DNA from: CAVVZJ01 sp963752755
Lineage (GTDB): Bacteria; Planctomycetota; Planctomycetia; Isosphaerales; Isosphaeraceae
Length of the DNA: 64,000 nt
Assembly (NCBI GenBank): GCA_963752755.1
Contig: CAVVZJ010000003.1
Span: forward strand, 186,001 to 250,000
Direction of reading: 5' to 3'
Shown: one piece after another, positions 1 to 9,791 of the stretch
Position numbering within the stretch: the first letter of the stretch is position 1
Layout of the letters: each line of letters opens with the position of its first letter
Position numbers and translations under genes: made by a program
Notes under the pieces: model-generated
The model's input: only the letters and a program-made list of their open reading frames with translations
Database searches by the model: none
Told to the model about the DNA's origin: nothing

Positions 1-1876
1 CCTTCGAGGCCGATCCGCAAGGAGTGGTCGGGCGGGTTGTGGTAAACAGAGATGACCGGCTCGAAGCTCAGGGTGCCGCGGGTGACGTCCTGGGAGAGGA
101 CCTGGTCGCCGACCTGGATCGACTCGATCGGCTTCGGGCCCTGGCGGGTGCGGACGGGGGTCCCCGACGCGAAGCAAGAGTGACCAGCCTGGCGTAGTCC
201 GACGGGCGGCCCGATCTCAAGCTGGATCGGCTCGGTGGCGGGTTGGTAGGCGGGCGGGATGACCTGCTCGACCGTCGTGGGAGCAGTGGAGCTTCCCTTG
301 TAGGCATAGCCTTGATAGTCGGTCCACCAGCGAGCCCAGGCTTCCTGGTCGTCGCCGAAATCCTGGCCGGAGACGGTTTTGAGGATCGGGAGTGGCGCGC
401 TCGTTGATCCGGCTGATCTCGCCGTTCATGCGGTCGAGGGCGGCGATGTCGGTTTGGAGACGCTGCTCGGAGGAAGCCGCGGCCCGTTGGGCCTCCTGGG
501 CCATCGCACCGACCGGGACCGCGGCGATGATGGGACGTACCGGTACATAGTAGTGAGTTGCCATCCCAGGCGCCTTCGTTCGCAGCCGTGGGAACCCGCT
601 GACGTTCTTGCGCGACGCCGGACCTCAGGCTCGCGACGGCTTGCTGGGCGGCCTGCTGCCCCGTCGCGCCGAGCGGGGAATTCGCGAGGAACTCGGGGAG
701 TCCGCTCAGATCGGGGCCATTCCAGCCGAGCGCGTCGCGATTGGGGAGCAGCGTCTGGTCGTTAAAGCCGACGACTCGCCCGGCAATCGGGCGCCCCAGC
801 GCGTCGTAACCTAGCAGGAAGTCGCCCGGCCGGGCGATGTCGGCCGGGTTCGGCGAGGAGTAGACGCGGTGGAGGTTGAGCTTCTCGCCCGCGACGAACA
901 ACTCGCCCGGCGAGCCGGGGCCGGCGACGTGCTTGACCTCGTAGTCGATCTTCTTGCGGACGTGCTGGATGAGCAGGCTCATGAACTCGCGAGGATCGCG
1001 CCAGGGGAGGCTCTCGGCGGCGGCGCGACGGGCCTCGTCGGAGCGGGCGAAGACGGCGATCGTCGCCAGGGCCTTCGAGGCGGCCGGGCCGTCGATCTGG
1101 GCGAGGATCTGCGAGGCGCGACGCTGCTCGTCGGCTCCGCCAAGGGCGAAGACCTTCCAGACCGAGGGGACCGCCCGCGGGTCGGTCAAGGCTGCCAGGT
1201 CCGTCTCGGCCTGGGCCCGCTTGCGGGGATTGCGGAGGTCGTCCCGGAGCCGGGCCAGGTGTGGCCTCCAGTGACGGTCGGCCTTCTCCTGGGCCTCGGA
1301 CTCGGCGATGACGGCCTGGATCTGCTCCTCGTTCAGCCAGCGTCCCTTGAATTCCCGGCAACCGAGCCGCTTCCACGCCGACTCCCGCGACGGGTCGAGC
1401 CGCACGACGGCCATCAGGTGGGCGGTCGCCTCGGGCTTCAAGCCGTGCTGCTCGCACCAGAGGGCCAGGTCCCACTGGGCGTCGGCGGTCATCGGGGTCC
1501 TGTCGCGTCGGGCGTTGTACTCGGCCAGGGCGGCGCCCTCGGCATCGGACTTCATGCGCTGGGCGACCTGCTCGGGCTTGCGCCAGGCGTTGGCATCGCG
1601 GACCAGGCCCATCAGGCCGCGGGCGGCGGCGTTGCCCGGGTCGGCCATCAGGGCCAGGGCCAGATGCTCCAGACGGCGGGAGGAGAGTCCGTGCTGCTCG
1701 CACCAGAGGGCGAGGCGGACGTGGGCCGTCGCGTCCCGGCCGGCCCTGGCCCGCGCCTGTTCGTAGGCGTACATCTCCTCGGACGTCGGCCGGCTGGTCT
1801 GCGGGTCGACGGTCAGGCAGAGGAGAAGTATCGTGGACAGCATTGGGAGGCTCCGGACCGCGAACAGGGACCGCAT
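1..1876 (-). CDS. Secreted TPR/HEAT protein with C-terminal Hint domain (partial, frameshifted)
   Basis: The ATG at 1876 is preferred: it follows a purine-rich GGAAGAGGGA and opens a signal peptide (MRSLFAVRSLPMLSTILLL). Two similar stretches with the phrase LALWCEQHGL mark TPR-like repeats, and HEAT-like helices with EARRAAAESLPWRDP follow. The reading frame then changes near 550-620 and again near 395. The third frame restores a sensible sequence ending in SCFASGTPVRT and IESIQVGDQVLSQD, the start of a Hint (intein/hedgehog-type autoprocessing) domain whose nucleophilic Cys codon is at 174-176. The gene runs off the left edge. Hint domains of this class are known from polymorphic toxins and secreted proteins, where they cleave peptide bonds. 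What is released here cannot be seen. The frame changes look like sequencing indels. Confidence 0.7.
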
Positions 1877-2144
1877 GGATTCCCTCTTCCATCTTCTTAG
1901 CAAGTCATACGCCAGCTCCTTCTCGGCTCGCCGTCAGGAATGGCCCGATCTGGCGCAAGTGCGGACGCTGCGTGGGATTCGAGCCGCGTTGCCGGAACCG
2001 GACCGTGATGCTTTCATCGCACGTCCCCGACAGAATCCTGGCACCGTGACCGGATTTCTGGTTGAGCATCCAGATTCCGAACGGTCAATGAGGCCGGCTC
2101 TCCCGGGACCGGTGTCCGATCCCGCGAGGTCTGCCGGCACGTCG
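1877..2144. other. Divergent intergenic region
   Basis: This non-coding stretch separates the divergent TPR-Hint and methyltransferase genes. I see no convincing gene, repeat or hairpin in it. Only the methyltransferase-proximal end carries a promoter-like motif, listed separately. Confidence 0.4.
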
Positions 2145-2153
2145 TGTTACAAT
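2145..2153 (+). promoter_or_regulatory. Extended -10 promoter element upstream of the SpoU methyltransferase
   Basis: TGTTACAAT (TG-n-TACAAT) matches the extended -10 pattern of housekeeping sigma factors, 59 bases before the methyltransferase start. No good -35 hexamer is present at 16-18 bases, which is tolerated for extended -10 promoters. This is a sequence match only. Confidence 0.35.
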
Positions 2154-2211
2154 CGGCCCGGGCAACGCCGCCGGACGTGAAGAGACTCGCTGCCTCGGCT
2201 CGGAGCTGTCG

Positions 2212-3000
2212 ATGCCGCGCATCCCGATCGACGATCTCGACGACCCGCGGATTGCCATGTATCGTCACCTCAAGGCGACGAACGCGACGCGCCGGAGCGG
2301 CCAGTTCGTGGTCGAGGGAGAGAAGCTCGTCGAGCGGCTGCTCGCGAGCCCCTTCCCCACCGCGTCGGTGCTGACCACCGATCGACAGGCTGGACGGATC
2401 GCCGAGAGGTTGCCGGCGGAGTTGACCCATTACGTCGTGCCGCAAGACCGGATCGATGGGCTGGTCGGGTTCAACTTCCATCAAGGGGCCCTGGCGTGCG
2501 GCGTCCGTCGGCCCTGGCCGGACCTCGATGCGATCGTGGCGGGGGCGGGCCGCCGGCTGACCCTCCTGCTCTGCCCGAGGCTCGACAACCCCGAGAACCT
2601 TGGGGCCTTGATCCGGCTGGGAGACGTCTTCGGTATCGCCGCCCTGGTCACCGGGGGTCGTTGCCCGGACCCGCTCTCCCGTCGCGTCCTGCGCGTCTCG
2701 ATGGGGACCGCCTTGACGCTGCCGGTCCTCGCCTTGGATGACCTGGAAGCCGTGATCGCGACGTTTCGCGTGAAACATGGCGTGACCCTCGCCGCCGCCG
2801 TGACCGATCCCGATGCCGAGCGGTTTGCCGACTTCGATCGTCCCGACCGCCTGGCACTCGTCGTCGGGAGCGAGTCGGCGGGGTTGGCGCCCGATTGGGT
2901 CGTGCGCTCGGATCGTCGCCTCACCATCCCGATGAGGCCGGGGGCCGACTCGCTGAACGTGGCAGTCGCGGCCGGCATCCTGCTGTATCACCTGGTCTGA
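2212..3000 (+). CDS. SpoU/TrmH-family RNA 2'-O-methyltransferase
   Basis: At 262 residues this is the usual length for SPOUT-class RNA ribose methyltransferases, which transfer a methyl group from S-adenosylmethionine to a 2'-hydroxyl in rRNA or tRNA. An N-terminal substrate-binding region (about 25-100, with FVVEGEKLVERLL) precedes the catalytic domain. The three family motifs are visible: NPENLGALIR (126-135), LVVGSESAGL (216-225) and IPMRPGADSLNVAVAA (about 239-254), which form the trefoil-knot cofactor site. The exact target nucleotide cannot be told from sequence; RlmB- and TrmH-like proteins share these motifs. A ParB-site-like sequence at 2762-2777 lies inside the gene. It converges on the kinase gene downstream. 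Confidence 0.9.
   Translation: MPRIPIDDLDDPRIAMYRHLKATNATRRSGQFVVEGEKLVERLLASPFPTASVLTTDRQAGRIAERLPAELTHYVVPQDRIDGLVGFNFHQGALACGVRRPWPDLDAIVAGAGRRLTLLLCPRLDNPENLGALIRLGDVFGIAALVTGGRCPDPLSRRVLRVSMGTALTLPVLALDDLEAVIATFRVKHGVTLAAAVTDPDAERFADFDRPDRLALVVGSESAGLAPDWVVRSDRRLTIPMRPGADSLNVAVAAGILLYHLV
2762..2777. other. parS-like site within the SpoU methyltransferase gene
   Basis: CGTTTCGCGTGAAACA matches TGTTTCACGTGAAACA at 14 of 16 positions, the best match in the window. It is within coding sequence, as parS sites often are. Confidence 0.5.
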
Positions 3001-3450
3001 GGCTCGATCGGGGGGACGATTCAAACCGCCTTCTTGGCCCGCTTGTGAGGATTCACGACGGAGCCGGAACGCCCCGGAGACGCGCCCGGAACGCTGCTGG
3101 GACGATGGGAGGACGCCCAGGGGACGCGCTGAACCGTGTTGGAGTCCCCATCGCAACTTCCTGCGAGGTCAAACTTTCGATTGGCTTTCTTACCTATTTT
3201 GAAGTTCGTTCGGCGCCCGCGGCGCGTCGGTGCGTCGCGATGCGGACGTGCCATGTCCGGGTTGAGATCGCTTCCGGATTGCCAAGGAGCTGGTGTTAAT
3301 TATAGCACATTGTCCGTGGAATGTCCGCCCTGGAGCCGGCCTTCTCTGATGGCGGGGGCTTGTCTGCTGGAAGGCCCGCGCGTTCCAACGACCCGCCTGG
3401 TCGGTGAGGCTCGGTGCGGTTCGTGGGTGAATCGACCGGGCCGGAGCCGC
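3001..3450. other. Convergent intergenic region holding one copy of a dispersed repeat
   Basis: This 450-base region lies between two converging genes. It has no credible ORF with family features. Its only notable content is copy A of the dispersed element at 3192-3309. Just upstream, the segment around 3100-3130 (GGACGCCCAGGGGACGC) resembles sequence upstream of copy B. Confidence 0.5.
3192..3309. repeat. Dispersed element, copy A
   Basis: A 24-base block beginning ACCTATTTTGAAGTTCG (3192-3215) and a 16-base block TGTTAATTATAGCACA (3294-3309) recur at 30399-30515, with start-to-start spacing of 102 here and 101 there. The 24-base block is identical in both copies and the 16-base block differs at one base. 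The interior is not conserved. Read on the minus strand, the second block is TGTGCTATAATTAACA, containing a perfect TATAAT with an upstream TG. The protein phase relative to the two blocks differs between copies, which argues against coding. Confidence 0.7.
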
Positions 3451-6362
3451 TCAGACCGGTGTGACGCCGAGGTCACGCAGGATCGAGACGAGGCGGTCGA
3501 TCAGGGCGTCGACGTTCAGGGCGCCCTTCTGGATGATCTGCTCGATCTGACCGTCGAGGCGGGCCATGTCGGTGGTGGTAAGGTCCTTGGCGGTGAGGAC
3601 GATGATCGGGATGCCGCGGGTGGACTCGTCCTCCTGGAGGCGGGCGGCCATCTCGAAGCCGTCCATGTGGGGCATCATCAGGTCGAGGATCACGAGGTCG
3701 GGATTCAACGCGAGGGCCTGACGGAGTCCTTCGATGCCGTCGGCGGCGGTGGCGACCTCGGAGTAGCCCTGGGAGCGGAGTTCGACGTCGAGCATCCGGC
3801 GGATGTCGGGGTCGTCGTCCACGACGAGGATCGAGCCACCGGCTTGAGTGCGCGTCGGGGCGAGCTGACGGAGGGCCCGGATCAGGCGGTTGCGGTCGAT
3901 GGGCTTGGTCAGATAGTCGGAGGCTCCGAGCATCAGGCCGAGGCCGCGGCGCTGGAGGACGCTCAGGAGAATCACGGGGATGTCGGCCGTGCTGGCGTCC
4001 GACTTCAGCTCGGCGAGCACCCGCCAGCCGTCCATTTCGGGCATCATGACGTCGAGGGTGATCGCATCGGGGTGGAGCTGCCGCGCCAGGTTCAGCCCCT
4101 CCTGGCCGGTCGAGGCGCAGCGGAGGGCGAAGGGGGTGTTGTGGAAGGCGGCGCGGAGGAGGGTGAGGAAGTCGTCGTCGTCGTCGATCGCGAGCACGAG
4201 GCGGGCACGGTCGGGGCGGGAGTCGTCTGGGCGGATCGAGGAATCGTCCGGTTGGGGGGCCTCGACGTGCGTCGGCGGGCTCGCGGCCGGCTCCAGCTCG
4301 ATCGGCAAGCGCACGAGGAAGCTGCTCCCCTGCCCCAGTCGGCTGTGAACATCGAGTGTACCGCCCATCAGCTCGACCAGCTTCTTGACGATCGAGAGTC
4401 CGAGGCCGGTGCCACCTGCCTTGCGGGTGGTGGCGCCGTCGAGCTGGCGGAACTCGTCGAAGATCTTGGGCAAGTCCTCTTCGGAGATGCCCGGGCCGGT
4501 GTCGCGGACCTCGATGGCCAGGGTGGCCGGGACCCTCGCGTCGGGTGAGGATCGCGACCTCGCCGCGCTCGGTGAACTTGACGGCGTTGGAGACGAGATT
4601 GGTCACGACCTGGCGGAGTCGCGTCTCGTCGGAGACGATCCGCGCGGGGAGGTCGGGCGACTTCTCGAGGCGGAGGTTCAGGCCGCGGGACGTGGCCATC
4701 GGGCGGAAGTTGTCGGCGATGACGTCGAGCGTCGGGGGCGAGCTCGAAAGGCTCGGGCTCGATCTCCATCTGGCCGGCCTCGATCTTCGAGAGGTCGAGG
4801 ATGTCGTTGATCAGACCGAGCAGGTGCTTGGCGTTGTCATAGACGCGCCGGAGGCTGTCGGCCTGGGCGTCGGAGAGCGGTCCCTGAGCGCCTCGGAGCA
4901 CGGTGTTGGTGAAGCCGAGGATGATCGTCAAGGGGGTGCGGAGCTCGTGGCTCATGTTCGCGAGGAACTCGCTCTTGAGCTGGGAGGCGACCCTCAGCTC
5001 GCGGTTCTGCCGCTCGATCTCGGCCTGCTGATCGGCCAGGCGGTCGTTGGTCGCCTTGAGCTCGACGGCCTGGCGGCGGAGGGTCTGGTGCGAGAGGGCG
5101 TCGCGGATGGCGGCGCCGAGATGGCCGGAGACGATCCTCAGGAGGTTCTTGGCGCGGTCGTCGAGCGACTCGGTGGAGGCGAGGGTGAGCACGCCGACGA
5201 GGTCAGGGCCGGCCGTCAAGGGGATGTAGGCGAGTTCGGCGGGCCGACGCTGGCCGATCCAGTGGTGGATCGTGAGAGGGGCCTCATCGCTTTCGGCCGG
5301 AGCGTAGTAGGCGATCCGGGTCTGGGCGACGCGGCCGAGGATGCCCTCCCCGGGGTGGACGGCCTGGTCGGTCACGCCTGCTCCAGTGCCGATCGAAACG
5401 AGGGCGCGGAGCATCTCGTCCTCCGGCGAGCGGACCCAGATCGCACCGGCCGGACAGTGCGTGGCCTCCATCACCTGCTCGAGGGCCTTGTCGAGCAAGG
5501 TGCGGCAGATCATTCGACGCGGCGAGGACCTGAGCGACCTGGAGGACGCCGGCCTGGACATCCCGATTCGCCAGGTCGCGGGAGTTCCGCTGGAGCGAGG
5601 CGGCCATGGAGTTGAAGCCGTGGCCGAGCTGCCCCAGCTCGTCGTCGCCCCGGGCTCGGACGCGGACCCGCAGGTCGCCCTCCTGGATCCGCTCCGTGGC
5701 GGCGGTCAGCTCCCGGATCGGATCGACGATCGAGCGGGTGAGCCAGAACGACAGGGCGACGAACGTGAAGATCGCCACGCCGCTGCCGATCAGGACGATC
5801 GCCATGTTTCGTTGCCGCGACGCGGCGTTCGCCTGGGTGCGGCTGGTCAGCAGTTCCTCCTCGACGGCCATGAAGTCGCGGATGTGGCCCATGACCTCGG
5901 CGAGATTGACCGTGCCGTGCTCGCCGCGGATCAGTCCGCGAAGGGTGGCATTATCGGCGGGCTGGCTGGACGGACGCACCCGGGCCTGGTTGAGCCAGTC
6001 TTCGAACTTCCCGGGAGAGTTCGACGGCCCGATCGGATTGGAGTCGGGTTATCGCCGGACCAGTCGCCTGAGCTCGTCGAGCCGCTCCATCAAACGGGCG
6101 CCCTGCTCCTGGACCCCTTGGTTCAACTGCGGATCGCCGGTGGCCGCCGCACCCACTTCTGACGAGCTGGGTGGCTCGCAGGTCGGCCAGTATCTGCCTG
6201 GCAGAGCGTGAGGACCTGGTTGGTATGAGCCACGTCGCGGAAGGTCTCGTCCTGAGCCTGGGCCGACCAGGCGTAGAGGATCGGTAGCAGGATCAGGGCC
6301 AGCACGGCCAGCAGCGAGCCGGCGATCAGCTTGTTGCGGAGACTCTTGCTCAGCCAGGACAT
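3451..6362 (-). CDS. Hybrid sensor histidine kinase: TM-HAMP-GAF-HisKA-HATPase-REC-REC (frameshifted)
   Basis: The locus opens with MSWLSKSLRNKLIAGSLLAV (first membrane segment). A periplasmic helical region, a second membrane segment (IVLIGSGVAIFTFVALSFWL) and a HAMP domain follow. A GAF-like sensor, the phosphoacceptor SHELRTPLTIILGF, an HATPase (N box LRQVVTNLVSNAVKF, G box GGTGLGLSIVKK) and two receiver domains (IDDDDDF...DVMMPEMDGW and VDDDPDI...DLMMPHMDGF) complete it. The reading frame changes at least five times (near 6190, 6050, 5545, 4725 and 4520) without loss of family sequence, so a single intact gene with sequencing indels is the best reading. It autophosphorylates on His and passes phosphate to its receivers. 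It sits 68 bases behind the other hybrid kinase gene, probably in one operon. Confidence 0.8.
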
Positions 6363-6430
6363 GATGCGTCAGGTTCTCTTGGGTGGTTGTCGTCGAAGGC
6401 GGGCGTTTCCGGCTGGGTGGGCGTGTTGCG

Positions 6431-8023
6431 TCAGGAGGAGGCGGCGGGATCGTCCACGGTCGCGTCTTCCTCGATCTGGACGGGCCAGTTCACCGTGAAG
6501 GTGCTGCCGCGTCCGACCTCACTCTCGACCTTCAGCCAGCCACTGAGCCGCGTTGTCAGGTGCCGCGAGATTGCAAGTCCGAGGCCGGTGCCGGGCGCGT
6601 CGCTCGGGCGACCGATACGGGCTTGCTCGAACTCCTCGAAGATCCGGTCCAGATCCTCCGGCGCGATGCCGACGCCGGTATCCGACACGGCGACAGCCCA
6701 GCGCTCCGGGCCGTCGCCGCGGACGACCACCTCGACCGACCCGCGCTCGGTGTACTTCAAGGCATTGGAGACGAGGTTGAACAGCACCTGGCGGCACTTC
6801 GAGTAATCGGAGAGTACCGCCTCAGGGGCGTCCTCCTCGGCACGCACGACCAGGGTGAGACCGCGGTGGGCGGCGGTCGCCGCGAGGCTGTCGCCGACGT
6901 CCTCGGCGAGCCGACGCGGGTCGAACGGGGCGAGGTTGAGCGGCTGCTCGCCGGTGACGGCGCGGGCGTATTCGAGAAGCGAGGTCAGCAGTTCGTCCAT
7001 CTGGCGGATATTTTGCCCGAGGAGGTCCAGGTCGTCGAGAAGCTCGTCGGGACCTGGGCGGGACCATGCGGAGAGTTTCCAGGGTCAGGCCCATGGCGTT
7101 GAGCGGGGTGCGGAGGTCGTGGACGACCGCGGCGACGAACCGCTGCTTGCTCTGGTCGAGCTTCCGCAGGGTCTCGGCCTGTCGGCGAGCCTCCTCGACC
7201 GCGTCGCGGAGCCGAAGGAGGCTGCGGACCCGGACCTGAAGCTCAGTCCGGTCGATTGGCTTGCCCAGGAAGTCGTCGGCGCCCGACCTCCAGGCCGCGT
7301 TCCCGATCGAGCGGACCGGCCGTGACGAGCACAACGGGCAGGAACGGCCCGTCTTCCACTTCCTTGATCCGAGCGGTGATCTCGTAACCGTCCATGCCCG
7401 GCAACATCACGTCGAGCACGACCAGCTCGGGTGATTCCTCCGCGATCCGCTCGATCGCTGACGGACCGTCGGCCGCCGTGACCACCGCAAACCCGTCGGA
7501 CTCCAGATAATGTTGCAGCAGGTCGAGGACGCCTGGGTTATCATCCACGACCAGGATCTTCCGGCCCGGGGGGGACTGGACGGACGGGGGTGGGTGTGGG
7601 CGCTGGCCTCGGCTCGGGGCGAGTCGGAGCGGGGACGGGTCGCGGTGCGGCTCCGGCCGTCTCACCCAGGAACGAGCGGATGGTGGGCTCGAATCGCTCA
7701 TCGTCGATCGGCTTGACGATGAAGCCGTCGCAGCCGATCGCCAGAGCCCGCTCCCGGTCGCCGCGCATCGCGTGAGCGGTCAGGGCAATGACGGGTGTTG
7801 CGCCGGTCTGCGGGTTGGACTTGAGCATCCGCGCGATGTCCCAGCCGGAGAGGCCCGGGAGTGCCAGGTCTGTCAGCACCAGGTCGGGCTGCTCGCGCCT
7901 TGCCAGTTCCAGCCCCTGCCGGCCCTCCTCGGCTTCGACGACCTCGTGCCCTCCCTGCTCCAGCAGAATGCGGACCAGGGCCCGGATGTCCGGGGAGTCG
8001 TCGATCAGGAGAATCTTGGCCAT
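6431..8023 (-). CDS. REC-REC-HisKA-HATPase hybrid kinase (frameshifted)
   Basis: The start MAKILLIDDSPDIR opens a receiver domain (aspartate in LVLTDLALPGLSGWD, lysine in GFIVKPID). A proline/arginine-rich linker leads into a second receiver (RKILVVDDNPGVLDLL, VVLDVMLPGMDGYE). Then come HisKA (VHDLRTPLNAMGLTLE) and HATPase (N box CRQVLFNLVSNALKYTERG; G boxes DTGVGI and GTGLGLAISRH). Frames change near 7567 in a run of Gs, near 7290 and near 7065. It has no membrane segment, so it is a cytoplasmic signalling node. Alternatively, the first receiver could be a separate single-domain regulator ending near 7541. The proline linker running straight into the G run favours one protein. Confidence 0.75.
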
Positions 8024-8212
8024 CGCTGAGGACTCGAAGGGAGACGACCGCGGCCGAGCGACCCGCGCATTGTCACCGCGTCGCGGATGCGGAGGGGAAG
8101 CGTCCATTTGGAAAGAGAGCCGCATGCAATGATCCCCAAGGTTGCGATCTGGGTCAACCTAGGTCGGTCCGCTCTGCGATCGAGCTGGAGGCCGGTCCTT
8201 CTCGGTCGTCAC

Positions 8213-8241
8213 TTGACAGCCTCGACTAGCTGGAGTCAGAT
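8213..8241 (+). promoter_or_regulatory. Possible promoter for the ECF-like sigma gene
   Basis: A perfect TTGACA (8213-8218) is followed after 17 bases by TCAGAT, a weak -10. It lies 115 bases before the sigma-factor start, in a 332-base intergenic region that otherwise holds only a ParB-site-like palindrome at 8276. The -10 match is poor, so this is tentative. Confidence 0.3.
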
Positions 8242-8275
8242 GAAGATGGCGATGAGGGCTGTGTGCGGTCGGCCG

Positions 8276-8291
8276 CGTTCCACGTGGAACC
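8276..8291. other. parS-like ParB-binding palindrome
   Basis: The core GTTCCACGTGGAAC is a perfect 14-base palindrome related to the bacterial parS consensus TGTTTCACGTGAAACA (12 of 16 matches). It is intergenic, and the same core recurs at 19260-19275. A parAB pair lies about 8 kb away. Confidence 0.55.
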
Positions 8292-8355
8292 AGGGCAGGT
8301 CGTCTCGCGCGGGTCATGCCACGACGGGCCTCGCCGAATTCAGATCGAGCCGAGC

Positions 8356-9093
8356 ATGGACTCCACCGAGAAGACGGTTGATCCGACGCCGGACGACCGC
8401 TTAACCACCCTCGAGACGAGCTGGACCGTGATCCGCAACGCCCACTCTCCCGGGCCAGCGGGTCAGGCCGCCATGCGCGAGCTGATCGGCCGCTATCACG
8501 ATGCCGTCGAGCGCTACCTGCGGCTGAAGCTCCGGGACCGTCACCTCGCCGACGAGGTCTTCCAGGAATTCTGGACCAAGCTCCTCACGCACAAGCTCGC
8601 CGGGGCGGACCACAACAAGGGTCGTTTCCGGGACTACCTGCGGACCGTGCTCCACCGCCTGATCGTCGATCACTTCCGTGGACGCAAGCTCCAGCCCCTG
8701 CCCCCCGGCGACCTCCTCGATCCCTCCGCCCCCGATCACGATTACGACCAGGTCTGGCGCGAGACGATCATCCGGCGCGTCTGGTCGCGTCTGGAAACCT
8801 ATGAGGCCTCTACGCCCAAGAACCGCTACGCCACCGTGCTCCACCTGCGTGTCGGCCGTCCCGACGCTCCGATCGAGGAACTGGCCCAGGAACTCCTGGA
8901 TCAGACCGGCACCCGGATCAGTCCCGAAGCCTTCCGGAAGACCCTCCAGCGTGCCCGCGCCAAGTTCCTCGAATTGCTCATCGAGGAGCTTCGAGTCACC
9001 ATCCACCCCGCCACCCCCGAGGATATCGAGGCCGAGATCTACGACCTCGGCCTCGGCAATCTCTACCGTCGCTATTCCTCCGAACTCGACTGA
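8356..9093 (+). CDS. ECF-type RNA polymerase sigma factor (planctomycete type)
   Basis: From ATG 8356 this encodes 245 residues. A region-2-like segment (AVERYLRLKLRDRHLADEVF, then FWTKLL and DYLRTVLHRLIVDHFRGRK) matches ECF sigma core-binding and -10-recognition helices. A region-4-like half follows (EELAQELLDQTG, then SPEAFRKTLQRARAKF), which would be a DNA-binding helix-turn-helix for the -35 element. A longer in-frame start at 8263 exists but adds no conserved sequence. No anti-sigma gene is adjacent, so how it is controlled is unclear. Region 4 is less canonical than region 2, and sigma-like activity is inferred from the family. Confidence 0.75.
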   Translation: MDSTEKTVDPTPDDRLTTLETSWTVIRNAHSPGPAGQAAMRELIGRYHDAVERYLRLKLRDRHLADEVFQEFWTKLLTHKLAGADHNKGRFRDYLRTVLHRLIVDHFRGRKLQPLPPGDLLDPSAPDHDYDQVWRETIIRRVWSRLETYEASTPKNRYATVLHLRVGRPDAPIEELAQELLDQTGTRISPEAFRKTLQRARAKFLELLIEELRVTIHPATPEDIEAEIYDLGLGNLYRRYSSELD

Positions 9094-9267
9094 CCCACCT
9101 GCCTTGCCTCTCCTCCCACGCGCTCCCCGCGCCTTCTGCCAGCCGCTTTCTCTGGCTGGTCAGCCTCTTCCGGTCCGGGTTCATCGCCCGAAGTGGAGCG
9201 ACCGCAAGACGAAGCCTTCGTGGTCGCGCAGCGGCCGGGGCGATGTTGTAAAAAATGATGACGGTGC

Positions 9268-9295
9268 TTGACCCGCCCCGTCGTGGCGTTACAGT
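9268..9295 (+). promoter_or_regulatory. Predicted csrA promoter
   Basis: TTGACC (9268-9273), a 16-base spacer and TACAGT (9290-9295) resemble a housekeeping promoter. Transcription would start about 110 bases before csrA, leaving a long leader that folds (see the next entry). Confidence 0.4.
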
Positions 9296-9336
9296 TAAAC
9301 TGGATTACCGACGCTTGACCGCGCACCTTCGGAACC

Positions 9337-9408
9337 CTGGAACCGAGACGTGAGTCCACGTCGCGGACTCCCCGTGGGTCCACGCGGACGTACGGTTCCA
9401 GGAAGGAG
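9337..9408 (+). promoter_or_regulatory. Structured csrA leader with GGA motifs next to the ribosome-binding site
   Basis: CTGGAACCG (9337-9345) and CGGTTCCAG (9393-9401) form a perfect 9-base closing stem. Inside it, GACGTG/CACGTC (9347-9362) forms a second perfect hairpin with loop AGTC, and GGAC/GTCC can form a third. The Shine-Dalgarno GGAAGGAG (9401-9408) directly follows the closing stem. CsrA family proteins bind GGA in hairpins, and several GGA triplets occur here, so autoregulation is plausible but inferred. Confidence 0.5.
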
Positions 9409-9413
9409 TTCCG

Positions 9414-9629
9414 ATGCTGGTTCTCTCGCGGAAGAAGAACGAAAGCATCATTATCAACGATCACATCACGGTCACCGTGGTGGAGATCCGGGGTGACAAG
9501 GTCCGACTGGGCATCGATGCCCCGAAGGACGTCTCGGTCCATCGCCGCGAAGTGTACGAGGCGATCCAGAGTCAGGCTCGCCGGAGCGAGGAGGCTCCCT
9601 CGGTCGCTCCGGAGGCCGGCCTCTCCTGA
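9414..9629 (+). CDS. csrA: Carbon storage regulator CsrA
   Basis: The 71 residues match CsrA closely: MLVLSRKKNESIIINDHITV, then VRLGIDAPKDVSVHRREVY. CsrA is a small homodimeric RNA-binding protein that blocks or promotes translation by binding GGA motifs near ribosome-binding sites. The N-terminal strand (LVLSRK) and the VHRREVY segment that form the RNA-binding surface are both intact. The C-terminal tail (RRSEEAPSVAPEAGLS) is a little longer than in enterobacteria. A strong GGAAGGAG lies at normal distance. No FliW or flagellar genes are adjacent, unlike the arrangement in many bacteria. Confidence 0.95.
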   Translation: MLVLSRKKNESIIINDHITVTVVEIRGDKVRLGIDAPKDVSVHRREVYEAIQSQARRSEEAPSVAPEAGLS

Positions 9630-9644
9630 TCTTCCGGTTCACTT

Positions 9645-9659
9645 CCCGTCTTCGACGGG
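9645..9659 (+). terminator. Short hairpin after csrA
   Basis: CCCGTC-TTC-GACGGG is a perfect 6-base stem with a 3-base loop starting 16 bases after the csrA stop. No U-tract follows, so it may be a weak terminator or an RNA-stabilising hairpin. Confidence 0.35.
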
Positions 9660-9791
9660 ACCGATCGATCCCCGCTCTCCTCTGAAGACCGCGCCACGGC
9701 CGATGACCGTGGTCGTCCCGAGCACGCTCGCCAGGTGCGAGTAGGTTCTCTGTCCGTATGGCGAGAAGTCGGCGGCGACCCCGCGCCTCTC

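Noticed and set aside
9094..9250. Possible small gene between the sigma factor and csrA
   Set aside because: No frame with a ribosome-binding site or typical composition was found.
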